DNA of 64,000 bases, taken from positions 1-64,000 of the forward strand of contig NZ_BAKG01000008.1 in assembly GCF_000614065.1 (NCBI RefSeq), in the 5' to 3' direction. Position 1 is the first letter of the stretch. The number at the start of each line of letters is the position of its first letter. The notes below the pieces were generated by a model. That model was not told where the DNA came from and did not search any database. It saw nothing but the letters and a program-made list of their open reading frames with translations. This stretch comes from Prevotella dentasini JCM 15908. Lineage in GTDB: Bacteria; Bacteroidota; Bacteroidia; Bacteroidales; Bacteroidaceae. The translations under genes were made by a program, and so were the position numbers. Of the stretch, positions 37,323 to 47,268 are shown piece by piece.

Positions 37323-39910
37323 ATGACATTCGACAAATTTACTATCAAGCTCAGGAAGCCATTCAGAGCGCAGTCAGTACGGCACAGCGCAACGGTCAGC
37401 AGACCATTGAACCGCTGCACCTGCTTGCAGGTGTGATGGACAAGGGCAAAGACGTAACGAACTACGTCTTCCAGAAGCTCGGAATAAACGGGCAAATCGT
37501 CGAGAACGCCATTCAGAGCGAAATCACCCATCTGCCGAAGGTTTCGGGCGGAGAACCTTATTTCTCGTCCGACTCCAATCAGGTGATGCAGCGCACAATG
37601 GACATCTCGCAGAAGCTGGGCGACGAGTTCGTCAGCATCGAGCCCCTGCTGCTCGCCCTTCTCAGCGTGAAATCAACTGCCAGCCGTATCCTGAAGGATG
37701 CCGGCTGCACCGAAAAGGACATGGCAGCAGCCGTCAACGACCTCCGTCAGGGACAGAAAGTACAGACCCAGAGCGGCGACGAGAACTACCAGTCGCTCTC
37801 AAAGTTCGCCCGTAATCTCGTGGAAGATGCCCGGGCAGGAAAACTCGACCCCGTTATCGGACGCGACGACGAGATACGCCGTGTGTTGCAAATCCTCTCC
37901 CGACGGACGAAGAACAACCCTATACTGATAGGCGAGCCGGGAACGGGAAAGACTGCCATCGTAGAGGGACTCGCGGGACGCATCGTCCGCGGCGACGTAC
38001 CCGAGAATCTGAAGGACAAGCAGCTCTATTCGCTCGACATGGGCGCGTTGCTCGCCGGAGCGAAGTACAAGGGCGAGTTTGAGGAACGGCTGAAAAGCGT
38101 CATCAAGGAAGTAACGAAGGCCGACGGAAACATCATCCTCTTCATCGACGAGATTCATACCCTCGTCGGGGCAGGCGGTGGCGAGGGGGCGATGGATGCT
38201 GCCAATATTCTCAAGCCGGCCTTGGCGCGTGGCGAGCTGCGTGCCATCGGTGCGACGACGCTGAACGAATATCAGAAGTATTTTGAGAAGGACAAGGCAC
38301 TGGAACGCCGTTTCCAAACCGTCATGGTGGACGAGCCGGACGAACTCGATGCCATCTCCATCCTCCGAGGACTGAAAGAACGCTACGAGAATCACCACAA
38401 GGTGCGTATTCAGGACGATGCCTGCATTGCTGCGGTGAAGCTCTCCGAACGTTATATCTCCGACCGTTTCCTCCCCGACAAGGCCATCGACCTCATGGAC
38501 GAAGCCGCTGCCAAGCTGCGAATGGAGCGCGATTCCGTTCCCGAAGAGCTGGACGAGATAACCCGGCGGCTGAAACAGCTTGAAATAGAGCGCGAGGCCA
38601 TCAAGCGCGAGAACGACACCGAGAAGATAGCCCAGCTCGACAAGGAAATTGCCGAACTCAAGGAGCAGGAGCGCAGCTACCGTGCCAAATGGGAGGGAGA
38701 ACGCAGTCTGGTGAACAAAATACAGCAGGACAAGCAGGAGATGGAAAACCTCAAGTACGAGGCCGACCGTGCCGAGCGCGAGGGCAACTACGAGCGCGTT
38801 GCCGAGATACGCTACTCGCGGCTGAAGCAGCTCGAAGACGACATCCGGAACATTCAGCAGCAGTTGCTGACCACGCAGGGCGGACAGGCTATGGTGCGCG
38901 AGGAGGTAACGGCTGACGACATAGCCGAGGTGGTAAGCCGCTGGACGGGCATCCCCGTAACGCGGATGATGCAGAGCGAGCGCGAGAAGCTGCTCCACTT
39001 GGAGGACGAACTTCACAGGCGTGTCATTGGTCAGGACGAGGCCATCTGCGCCGTTGCCGATGCCGTGCGCCGTTCGCGTGCCGGACTGCAAGACCCGAAG
39101 AAGCCCATCGCCTCCTTCATCTTCCTCGGTACGACGGGTACGGGCAAGACCGAGCTGGCAAAGGCTCTGGCAGACTATCTCTTCAACGACGAGACCATGA
39201 TGACCCGTATCGACATGAGCGAGTATCAGGAGAAGTTCAGCGTCAGCCGCCTCATCGGTGCGCCTCCGGGCTACGTCGGCTACGACGAGGGCGGACAGCT
39301 GACCGAAGCCGTGCGCCGCAAGCCCTACTCGGTCGTGCTTTTCGACGAGATAGAGAAGGCGCATCCCGATGTCTTCAACATCCTCTTGCAGGTTTTGGAC
39401 GACGGGCGTCTGACCGACAACAAGGGACGCACGGTGAACTTCAAGAACACTATCATCATTATGACGTCCAACCTCGGCTCGCAGTATATACAGCAGCAGT
39501 TCGAGAACCTCAACGAGACGAACCGCGAAGAGGTCATCGGCAGGGCGAGGGACACGGTGATGGACATGCTCAAGAAGGCCATCCGCCCCGAATTCCTCAA
39601 CCGCATCGACGAGACTATCATGTTCCTGCCGCTGACCAAGGAGCAGATAGGCGGTGTCGTCCGCCTGCAGCTTGACCGGGTAAGGGAGATGCTTGCTCCG
39701 CAGGGCTTCGACCTTCAGTGGACCGATCCTGCCGTCGGCTATCTGTCCGAGGTGGGCTACGACCCGGAGTTTGGCGCACGCCCCGTCAAGCGTGCCATTC
39801 AGCGATACGTGCTGAACGACCTCAGCAAGTCGCTGCTCTCGGGCACGGTCAACCGCGATAAGCCTGTCATCGTCGACAGCTTCGGCGACGGACTCGTATT
39901 CAGAAACTAA
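37323..39910 (+). CDS. clpB: ATP-dependent chaperone ClpB, frameshift near the N-terminus
   Basis: A disaggregase that rescues aggregated proteins with DnaK. ATG at 37323 begins MTFDKFTI, then the frame breaks at about 37347; adding one base gives [10 protein letters not shown] and joins the long frame, which is uninterrupted from 37433. The full product is about 862 residues, normal for ClpB. AAA1 has Walker [14 protein letters not shown] and Walker [15 protein letters not shown]; the coiled-coil M domain is about 400-525; AAA2 has [15 protein letters not shown] and [15 protein letters not shown]. The arginine-rich EFLNRIDE box is intact. Starting at 37433 would remove most of the first N-domain helix bundle. 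Confidence 0.93.
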
Positions 39911-39975
39911 CGGAGGAGAGCCGTGTCCGCACGGCCGGCTTTTCCCTGAAGCCGTGCATAAATCATCTTTAAGAT

Positions 39976-40326
39976 ATGGACATAGAACAAGTCAGAGACT
40001 TTGCACTTGCCTTGCCGGGTGCCACGGAGGACATGCCCTACGGACCCGACTGGCTGGTGTTCAGAATAGGAGGAAAGATATTTCTCCATATATGGCTGGA
40101 GGCACCCGAGCCGGTTTGTGCGGTCAAGCTGTTGCCCGAGACCGGCACTGCGCTGCGCGAGCAGAACGAAGCCGTCCGTCCGGCCTATCATCTTAACAAG
40201 GTTCACTGGAACGACCTCTGCCTTGACCACCTTGGCGACGATTTCGTGCGGGAGCTTATCCTTCAGTCCTATCGGACGGTACGTTCCAAACTGCCAAGGA
40301 GGGTAAGGGATTTACTGGAAAAATAG
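39976..40326 (+). CDS. MmcQ/YjbR-family protein
   Basis: 116 residues, typical family length. MDIEQVRDFALALPGATEDMPYGPDWLVFRIGGKIF is the conserved start, with HLNKVHWNDLCLD and the C-terminal ILQSYRTVRSKLPRR. The fold resembles a double-stranded DNA-binding CyaY-like domain; the cellular role is unknown. It starts 65 bases after clpB on the same strand. Confidence 0.92.
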   Translation: MDIEQVRDFALALPGATEDMPYGPDWLVFRIGGKIFLHIWLEAPEPVCAVKLLPETGTALREQNEAVRPAYHLNKVHWNDLCLDHLGDDFVRELILQSYRTVRSKLPRRVRDLLEK

Positions 40327-40804
40327 TTTCGGGAGGGCAGCCCGTGGCACTGCCTTGATAAGGACTGTTCACCATCATTCAGCGAAACCACCGCTTTGAC
40401 CGAGTCAAAGTGGCGGTTTCGTGGTGTCAAAACGGCACTTTCGCAAGTCGAAAGTGCCGCTTTCGTTTTGTCGTCCCAATACCTTGAAGGGCAGAGAGTG
40501 AATTTACCCTATATGTTGCACGCCCGTGCCCTGTTGCCGGACTCACGCCTTGTTGCCTCCAAGACGGCTGCAAATATCGGATACGGCGTGTTGTCAGTCC
40601 CTCTCTGCCAACGGGGGCGGAGCAGGATTCGTGCGTAGTGCTCCCCTTCTCTCATTGTAAGAGGCGGGGCGATTGGAAAGTTTAGCCGGTTTCGTCTGTA
40701 TCAGCATCGGGACGGACAGGGGCATGGAAAACAGAAGAACATTCATCGTCTCCTTCCCGAATGGAGGGAATTACGAAGAGAGAAAATGGCAATGGAGACG
40801 GGAC
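40327..40804. other. Intergenic region between the YjbR gene and the alkyltransferase gene
   Basis: About 480 bases between a plus-strand and a minus-strand gene. Apart from the palindromic repeats at 40382-40466, no gene or regulatory site could be supported. Confidence 0.45.
40382..40466. repeat. GAAAGTGCCGCTTTC-family repeat, copy 3
   Basis: Two hairpins in a row. CGAAACCACCGCTTTGAC (40383-40400) faces GTCAAAGTGGCGGTTTCG with two mismatches; CGGCACTTTCG (40433-40443) and CGAAAGTGCCG (40449-40459) are perfect 11-bp arms. The second shares the GAAAGTGCCGCTTTC core with copies 1 and 2. Confidence 0.75.
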
Positions 40805-41110
40805 TTAGAGTTTCCATTGCCACTTTCTTATGTCTACGCAGCCGTTAGCACGGAAGGTGATGCCTTCGGCTTCGAGCAGTCTGCGCTGTTCTGCCCAGTC
40901 GGGGGCTGTGCGCCCGGCACTGTTTACTACACGGTGGCAGGGAAGTCCTTCTGCCTCCGTCGCCCCATGCAGCACCCTTCCTACCAGTCGGGAGTGGTTG
41001 GGATGTCCCGCGAGCCATGCTATCTGCCCATAAGTCAACACGCGTCCACGGGGAATGGATGCCACAATGCTGTAAACCTCCTGTCTGAAAAGATTTATGT
41101 CTACTGCCAT
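40805..41110 (-). CDS. MGMT/alkyltransferase-like DNA repair protein
   Basis: 101 residues from MAVDINLFRQEVYSIVASIP. It has the C-terminal domain of O6-alkylguanine-DNA alkyltransferase only: GRVLTYGQIAWLAGHPNHSRLVG with the helix-turn-helix, and the active-site motif LPCHRVVNSAGR. The cysteine of PCHRV is retained, whereas many short alkyltransferase-like proteins have lost it, so methyl transfer may be possible. The upstream extension to 41176 is rejected because the -7 box lies just before it and the residues are atypical. Confidence 0.88.
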   Translation of the reverse strand: MAVDINLFRQEVYSIVASIPRGRVLTYGQIAWLAGHPNHSRLVGRVLHGATEAEGLPCHRVVNSAGRTAPDWAEQRRLLEAEGITFRANGCVDIRKWQWKL

Positions 41111-41173
41111 GCTCTGCTCTTTTCTGTCAATGTCTTGTCGTCTTGCACATTCGTCTTTCCTCTTCTGACGGTG

Positions 41174-41181
41174 CAAAGGTA
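41174..41181 (-). promoter_or_regulatory. -7 box of the alkyltransferase gene
   Basis: Reads TACCTTTG on the minus strand, about 65 bases upstream of the chosen start. Confidence 0.5.
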
Positions 41182-41333
41182 GAAAAATCTTTTTTATTTT
41201 ACGGGTGATAAGATATGGACTTGCCTTGATTTGGACCAGAAGCCCCGTATATTATACATGCCGTTGTTTTGATTTGAAAACGAAATCGTTCAGAAATAAT
41301 GGGATAAAGGCGTACGGAACGAAACAAATGTGT

Positions 41334-41341
41334 TATCTTTG
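41334..41341 (+). promoter_or_regulatory. -7 box of the Nim-like gene
   Basis: TATCTTTG, about 70 bases upstream of the ATG at 41414. The 303-base gap to the alkyltransferase gene (41111-41413) holds the two divergent -7 boxes and nothing else recognised. Confidence 0.5.
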
Positions 41342-41413
41342 CATGGCCTTCTTCACAAAGTGAAGTGAGAAAAAACACCATACGGGATTCTAAAAACAAA
41401 CAACAAAGAATAT

Positions 41414-41916
41414 ATGCAGTTCAGAGAAATGAGGCGGAAACGCCAGCAACTATCCCAAGAGGAAAGCATCGGCATCCTCCGACGTGCCACCGCAGGCGCA
41501 CTCGCCCTGCTTGGCGACGACGACTATCCCTATGCGGTGCCCATCAGCTACGTCTACGCTGACGGCAAAATCTACTTCCACAGCGCATTGACAGGCCACA
41601 AGGTAGATGCCATACGCCGCCACGGCAAGGCTCTTTCTGCGTCATCGACAAGGACGAGGTTCACGGTGAGGAGTACACTACCTATTTTCGCAGCGTGATA
41701 GTCTTCGGCCGCATCCGCATTATTGATGATGCCGACGAGAAGCTATGCACCGCCCGTATGCTCGGCAACAGGTATAACCCCGACGATGAGGAGTCTCTGC
41801 AAAAGGAGATAGCCAAAAGCCTTGCGCACATGTCAATGATTTGCCTCGACATAGAGCATCTTACGGGCAAGGAAGCCATTGAGCTGGTGAGAACGAAGGA
41901 TTACTTTAAAAAGTAG
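41414..41916 (+). pseudogene. Pyridoxamine 5'-phosphate oxidase family flavoprotein (Nim-like), one frameshift
   Basis: Joined frames give about 167 residues. The start MQFREMRRKRQQLSQEESIGIL, then ALALLGDDDYPYAVPISYVYADGKIYFHSA and GHKVDAIRR are typical of the Bacteroidota FMN-binding split-barrel family that includes Nim nitroimidazole-inactivating proteins. The second frame continues CVIDKDEVHGEEYTTYFRSVIVFGRIRII. One base added near 41634 (AAGGC then TCTTTC) restores the frame. The family also has members unrelated to drug resistance, so no resistance is claimed. Confidence 0.8.
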
Positions 41917-41988
41917 CTGACAACTAAATGTTTACCGCATGGTGGGGAATTAAGAAATAAAATGCACATTCTAAAATCTAATTAAGAA

Positions 41989-42040
41989 TATATTAAACAG
42001 CCAATATTGAAGCTTAGTTTGCTAAAATATGGCTGTTTAA
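41989..42040. terminator. Bidirectional terminator
   Basis: TATTAAACAGCCA (41989-42001) and TGGCTGTTTAATA (42028-42040), perfect 13-bp arms between convergent genes, with AT-rich flanks. Confidence 0.6.
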
Positions 42041-42126
42041 TATTGAGTTGTTAGAATGTTAATGAAATTGTAGGTTGGATTTTAGAAACAACGTTATGAT
42101 ACTCTTTCTTATATCCATAGGACTAT

Positions 42127-43777
42127 TTATTCCGGTTTATAATTATTATAATCCTTATATTGTATATAGCCTCCTTGAACCAGTTCATTATAAGTCCACC
42201 TATATGGCCTTGCAGAGTTGTCTCCATAAGTATGAACAGGGATAAAAGTTTTTGAGGAATGAATAGAAAGATTATTTAAATACAAGTAGTTTTCTATTCT
42301 AAATGCTATATTATCACTTGTGTCATATTTGCACGTAGGATAATAGATAGAGGGGACATTATTCGTAGAGGTAGCATCAGGTAAAGTGTTTGGTAGTATT
42401 AAAAGATATTTATTAACTTCTTCATATATTTTCACTGTTGAGTCAGCATAAAGAAAGTCCTTAAGATGCGATGTTTTAAGATTCCATGCACGATTTTCTG
42501 TGCCCTTCCGCAAAGGGTGAAACCATTCGTTGCAATCATAATTGACTACGCAAATATTATCGTACATATAGGTTTTAAGCGCAGGGTTTCTGATAATTTT
42601 ATATAAAGGATGTTGTTCAAACTCATAAAGATATCCTGTAGAACCATATGAATTTTCAACACCATATAATTCTCCACTTGCACTTTCTATACATTTTGGT
42701 GTTTCTGCAAGATTCCAAACCCCTAAGCATTCACCAATGCTGTTTAATGGTATTCCTTGAATTGGATTAGTTTGGCCGGATGAGTTTGATATAATTTCTC
42801 CTGTTAGCTGAACACTGCCAGTCGTAGAAAATTGTAAATCATAGTTTGTTGTATTTGTAGTACTTAAAAAAGATCTAAAAACTTTTGATATACCGAAGTT
42901 TATCAAAGCTGATATGCCATCTTTTGCTACACTTCCTGCTATTTTATTCCAAAAATTGGCACTTATATATTTCTTTCCTCCTTTATCGCTTGTAATCCAG
43001 TCCTTTGCAGCATCGCCAACCATAGACGCAACACCTTTAATACTTTTAGAATAGGGATTACTCTGTGAAGATGTTACTATTGTTCCTTTAGAGTTTATGT
43101 CAAGGCTTCCTTTTTCTTTTATATCAGAGATGTTCATGGCGTATCCATAAATGTCCAAAGTCTCAGACATGCTGTTTGCGTCATAGGATAGTTCTGTCAT
43201 GAAACAATTCCAGCCAGAGTCAAAACCATGGGTAAGGTTATTTGTAGTGATATTTGATAGCGTAATAGATTGAGGAGAGTCTGGACTGTTTGCTGGCAAA
43301 GCAAATTTTCCAGAGAAATTGAATAGTGTCGTATGTTGGGGAATGGATAGTACCCAATAAGCATAATTGTTTTTAAGGGCTTTATCTATATAGACGAACC
43401 CTTTCAATATTCCAGAGTATCGATTATATAATAATAGGTAGTTAGAATGTGGGTCAGCTATGTCTTGTATTCTCCTATGTCCTATTATTTGGACAGATGA
43501 ATAGAGAATTTTCCAACCATCTTCCTCTCTGATATCCTTCCTTATATTTTCCGGTATGGAAGAAGATGAACCAGGTGGGTGCCCAAGGAAGTTGTGTCTT
43601 GTAGCCATTGCCCAAGATACATCTTTCGCACTTTTCCAATGGCATATAACCACTAATAGGCATTGTTGTTTTACCCAATTCGGGACCACCTCCATATTTA
43701 GGATTGTCCACTACTCCGTAGTCTTCGCATGCATATAACATAGTAAGACTCATTAATACGAATAAAATTTTTTTCAT
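42127..43777 (-). pseudogene. Lipoprotein of unknown function, one frame break
   Basis: The first frame encodes a lipoprotein signal (LFVLMSLTMLYACEDYG) and about 60 further residues; the second frame carries the remaining roughly 490 residues from about GSSSSIPENIRKDIREEDG. They meet near 43585; the shift is one extra base or two missing. The main part is neutral and asparagine/serine/tyrosine-rich with no known domain. A glycine/alanine-rich segment (KGVASMVGDAAKDW) lies near its middle. It follows the leucine-rich repeat gene by 20 bases on the same strand and is AT-rich like it. Confidence 0.65.
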
Positions 43778-43797
43778 AATTAATAGATATTTAAGTT

Positions 43798-44722
43798 TTA
43801 CTTATATCCGTAGTCTTGTTGTTGATTATCAACATAATAGCTTAGTTTTTTCCATTTTTTAGTCTCTTTTACCCACTCTGGAACTATACCTGTTAGCCGA
43901 TTTCCATGAAGCACTGGCGGACAGCTGGTAACTCATCTTTCCAAATATCAAACGGAAGTTCTGTAATATCATTATTCTCACAATAGAAAATCATATTGGG
44001 GTGCAGAATTTCTATAGGAAATCTGCCTGATAAATGATTTCTTGAAAGTTCAATGGAATTAATATGTTGTACATTTTTTAACTCGGTAGGAATCTCACCA
44101 GTCAGCTGATTGTCCGACAGGTCTAACTTCTCCAAGGTATTCATTTTTCCTATTTCCTTTGGAATACTACTACTTATATTAGTTTTTGAAATCCAAAGTG
44201 TATGCAGTTTCTTGAGTTTCCCAATACTTTTGGGGATTTCACCATACATAGGGCACTGATATATACCTAATAGTTCCAAGTCTGTCAGATTACCAATATC
44301 TTTAGGAATAGTGCCCGAAATGTTATTGTCAGTAATCCATAAAATCCTTAGCTTTGTTAATTTTGCTATGTCTTGGGGAAGCTTGCCACTTCCTGAGCCA
44401 GAATAAACCAGTTCCTTTACGCGATATTCGTTAGTTTCTTTGTCCAAATCCCAACCAACATGAAGTTCCATGTGCTTGTGTCTGCATTGTTCCATCCGTC
44501 TCCATAACTACCTAAGACATCATGTACTTTTGTAATAATCAGGCTGTCAGACTTATTTAGGCGAGGGTGTGGAGGAATGGATGGGCTGATTATTTCATTA
44601 TCTGAGCATGAAGATAATCCTCCAAGCAGCATTATACAAAAAGATAAAAAAGTCAGACGCACAGGGGAAGGGGAGATGCAATTTCCTTTCGGAAAAACTT
44701 TCTTTTTTTTCATAGGCTGCAT
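43798..44722 (-). pseudogene. Leucine-rich repeat lipoprotein, two frameshifts
   Basis: Joined frames give about 308 residues. A signal peptide ends in the lipobox LGGLSSCSDN. After a short spacer (LGSYGDGWNNADTSTW) come about seven repeats of the plant-type LRR pattern IPxxIGxLxxLxxLxL, such as TIPKDIGNLTDLELLGIYQC and EIPKSIGKLKKLHTLWIS. The last repeat (LTGIVPEWVKETKKW) and the end QQQDYGYK lie in a third frame. Single bases added near 44471 and 43906 restore the frame. It is predicted to be cell-surface anchored and to bind a protein or glycan; the ligand is unknown. Confidence 0.78.
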
Positions 44723-44799
44723 AATTTAAGAAAATAAATTTAGTAAATCTCGGTCTTTAAGATGGCGTAGATATAATACTTGCGTCATTATTGATAAGA

Positions 44800-44830
44800 C
44801 AAAGGTACAAATTATTTTGTAAAATATCAA
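44800..44830 (-). promoter_or_regulatory. Promoter of the LRR operon
   Basis: On the minus strand: TTG at 44830-44828, a 20-base spacer, and TACCTTTG at 44807-44800. The leader to the LRR gene is about 70 bases. Confidence 0.6.
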
Positions 44831-45091
44831 GTAAAAGATTTTTTTTCTAAAGAAAAGTATAAAAAACTCTGCCTGCCAGATTCTGTTCTGCCGAAATGCA
44901 AGGAGTTTCATATCTTTGAGTATTGAGTATAAAAAGGCTTTTATCTAATATAAGGGTTGTTTTTGTCCGCATTATTTTTTGCCTCTATGCTAGAAAGATT
45001 ATAGACTTGTAATCGGATTACGAGATACTATTATGTGGGGGAGGAGGTGTAAAAATGAGGAGGAAACCACGGGTGTTATGTATTTTTTAGT

Positions 45092-45099
45092 TATCTTTG
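45092..45099 (+). promoter_or_regulatory. -7 box of rlmN
   Basis: TATCTTTG, 25 bases before the ATG at 45125, so the mRNA leader would be short. Confidence 0.5.
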
Positions 45100-45124
45100 C
45101 AGCAACAAAGCATTGAGAACGAGA

Positions 45125-46164
45125 ATGGAAGCTGAAAAGAAATCCTTGTTGGGGATGACACTTGGAGAGCTGAAAGAAGTTGCCAAGTCGCTCGGCATGC
45201 CTGCCTTCACGGGGGGGCAGATGGCGAAATGGCTCTATGGACAGCATGTGAAGTCGATTGACGAGATGACAAATATCTCGAAAGCTAACCGCGAGAAACT
45301 CTCGGCAAGCTATACGGTAGGTTGCAGGGAGGCCATCGACGTACAACGTTCTGTAGACGGAACAATAAAGTATCTTTTCCCAACCGACGACGGAAAGTTT
45401 GTGGAGACGGTCTATATTCCCGACGACGACCGTGCCACGCTCTGCGTATCGTCGCAGGTAGCTGCAAGATGAACTGCCTTTTCTGCCAGACGGGTAAGCA
45501 GGGCTTTGAGGGAAACCTCAGTGCGGCCGACATTCTCAATCAGATACATTCCCTGCCCGAGTGCGACAAGCTGACAAACATAGTTTTCATGGGGCAGGGC
45601 GAACCGATGGACAACCTCGACAACGTGCTCCGTGCAACGGAAATCATGACAGCGCAGTATGGCTATGCTTGGTCGCCCAAGCGCATCACGGTCAGCAGTG
45701 TCGGCATAAGGAAGAAGCTGAAGCGTTTTCTTGAAGAGAGCGACTGCCATGTAGCCGTCAGTCTGCACTCTGCCATACCTGAACAGCGTGCGGAACTGAT
45801 GCCTGCCGAACGGGGAATGGCGATAGCCGAGGTGGTAGAACTGCTGAAGAACTATGATTTCTCGCATCAGCGTCGCCTCTCATTCGAGTATATCGTCTTC
45901 GGAGGAGTGAACGATTCGATGACCCATGCCAAGGAAATCGTGAAGCTGCTCAAGGGATTGTATTGCCGTGTCAATCTGATTCGGTTCCACCAGATACCGG
46001 ACGTGCCGCTGCATGAGGCCGACGAGAAGAAGATGGAGACCTTCCGCGACTACCTGACGGGGCACGGAATCTTCACCACCATACGTGCGAGCCGGGGGCA
46101 GGACATCTATGCTGCCTGCGGACTCCTCTCTACGGCGAAGAAAACAGGCGATGTCAGGGCGTAG
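45125..46164 (+). pseudogene. rlmN: 23S rRNA (adenine2503-C2)-methyltransferase, one frameshift
   Basis: Joined frames give about 346 residues. RlmN is a radical SAM enzyme that methylates A2503 of 23S rRNA and also A37 of some tRNAs. The 4Fe-4S motif is SSQVGCKMNCLFCQTG, which is exactly where the frame breaks: one G is missing at about 45459. NIVFMGQGEPMDNLDNVLRA and the C-terminal catalytic region IRASRGQDIYAACGLL, with the second reactive cysteine, are intact. ATG at 45125 gives the family start; 45113 is a possible alternative. It overlaps the next gene by 14 bases. Confidence 0.9.
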
Positions 46165-47094
46165 ACCACTTCTCCGGCTGCTGTTGCCGGTTATTGTTGC
46201 CCTGACGGCAGCAGCCTGTCGGCAGGGCAATGGACTCCCCGACAGCGGCGGACGGCCCTATGAGGTTCTGTTGGTGGGCGACACTGGTAAAATCATTGAT
46301 TCGCTTCTGTCAGAGCCTATGTCGGGACTGCCGCAGGACGAACCGCAGATGGACGTGTCGCATACCGGCAAAAGGGGATTGAACGGCATAGCCCGACTGG
46401 CACGGAACATCGTGGAAGTGGATGTGAACGCACGGCAGTACAGGACGACCGCCTTGCAGAGCAAGCAGGATGTCTTTGCTTCGCCACAGACTTTTGTCCG
46501 CATTACCACACCTTCCATGGAGCATTTGAGACGCTTTTTGGCAAGAAACGGCTATCGGCTGACTAATTTCCTTGTCCGGGCAGAACTGAATAGAATACAG
46601 AAGCAGTTGGAACGAAACCATAATGAGGAAGCCATGCAGAAGATACGGAAGACATTCGGCGTTTCGATGCTCGTTCCTGCCGATATGACTTCAAGTAAAC
46701 GGGAGCAGGACTTCCTTTGGCTATCCAACAATGCCAATACGGGAATGGCAAGTATATGCTCTATACTATAAATAAGGAGAAGAATTTCCGGCAGCAGCGC
46801 GACAGCGTGATGCAGCGGAACATTCCCGGAGAACGGGCCGGAATGTACGTCTCGACAGCGATAGTGGAGCGGGAAGAGGTCAGGCCCGGATTGTCCACCA
46901 CTTACCGTGGCTTGTGGGAGATGCGGAACGATGTCATGGGTGGGCCGTTCGTAGCCTATCTGCCCACGAAACTTGCCAAGGGCAACCGCCAGTTGGTTGT
47001 TGAGGCTTTCCTGTTCGCTCCCGGGAGCAAGAAGCGGAACCTCCTCCGACGGCTGGAAGCGGCCCTCTACACCATTCAAAAGCCCAACATGTAG
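46151..47094 (+). pseudogene. DUF4837-family lipoprotein-like protein, one frameshift
   Basis: Joined frames give about 314 residues. The signal peptide LLPVIVALTAAACRQG has a lipobox cysteine. GRPYEVLLVGD and ARNIVEVDVNARQY match the DUF4837 family, whose genes in Bacteroidales lie between or near rlmN and pdxA, as here. The second frame begins NGKYMLYTINKEKNFRQQRDSVMQ and ends YTIQKPNM. One base added near 46741 joins them. Function unknown. It starts inside the 3' end of rlmN. Confidence 0.78.
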
Positions 47095-47268
47095 GAAATG
47101 GATAGGTTCCGTCCGTCATTCTGAAACGGCAGTGGAGGACTATCGGATAATATTCTTCCGATTGGCAAAGGGCTGGGAAAGAGGTTCTTATACCGGCAGT
47201 CTTTAACATTGATAAGATATTAAACAAATAGGACAGGTCTCTGTCCATTCAACATAAACTCAACAACA

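Larger units (their letters stand above)
44723..45124. other. Divergent intergenic region between the LRR gene and rlmN
   Basis: About 400 AT-rich bases. It holds the LRR-operon promoter on the minus strand and the rlmN -7 box on the plus strand. A 61-codon minus-strand ORF at 44726-44911 covers the promoter and is not called. Confidence 0.5.

Noticed and set aside
37799..39364. Minus-strand ORF of 521 codons opposite clpB
   Set aside because: ClpB motifs are continuous on the plus strand; the antisense product is leucine/valine-rich and unlike any family.
41414..41916. A nitroimidazole resistance gene
   Set aside because: The protein belongs to the same flavoprotein family, but family members without resistance activity are common, and the frame is broken; only the family name is supported.
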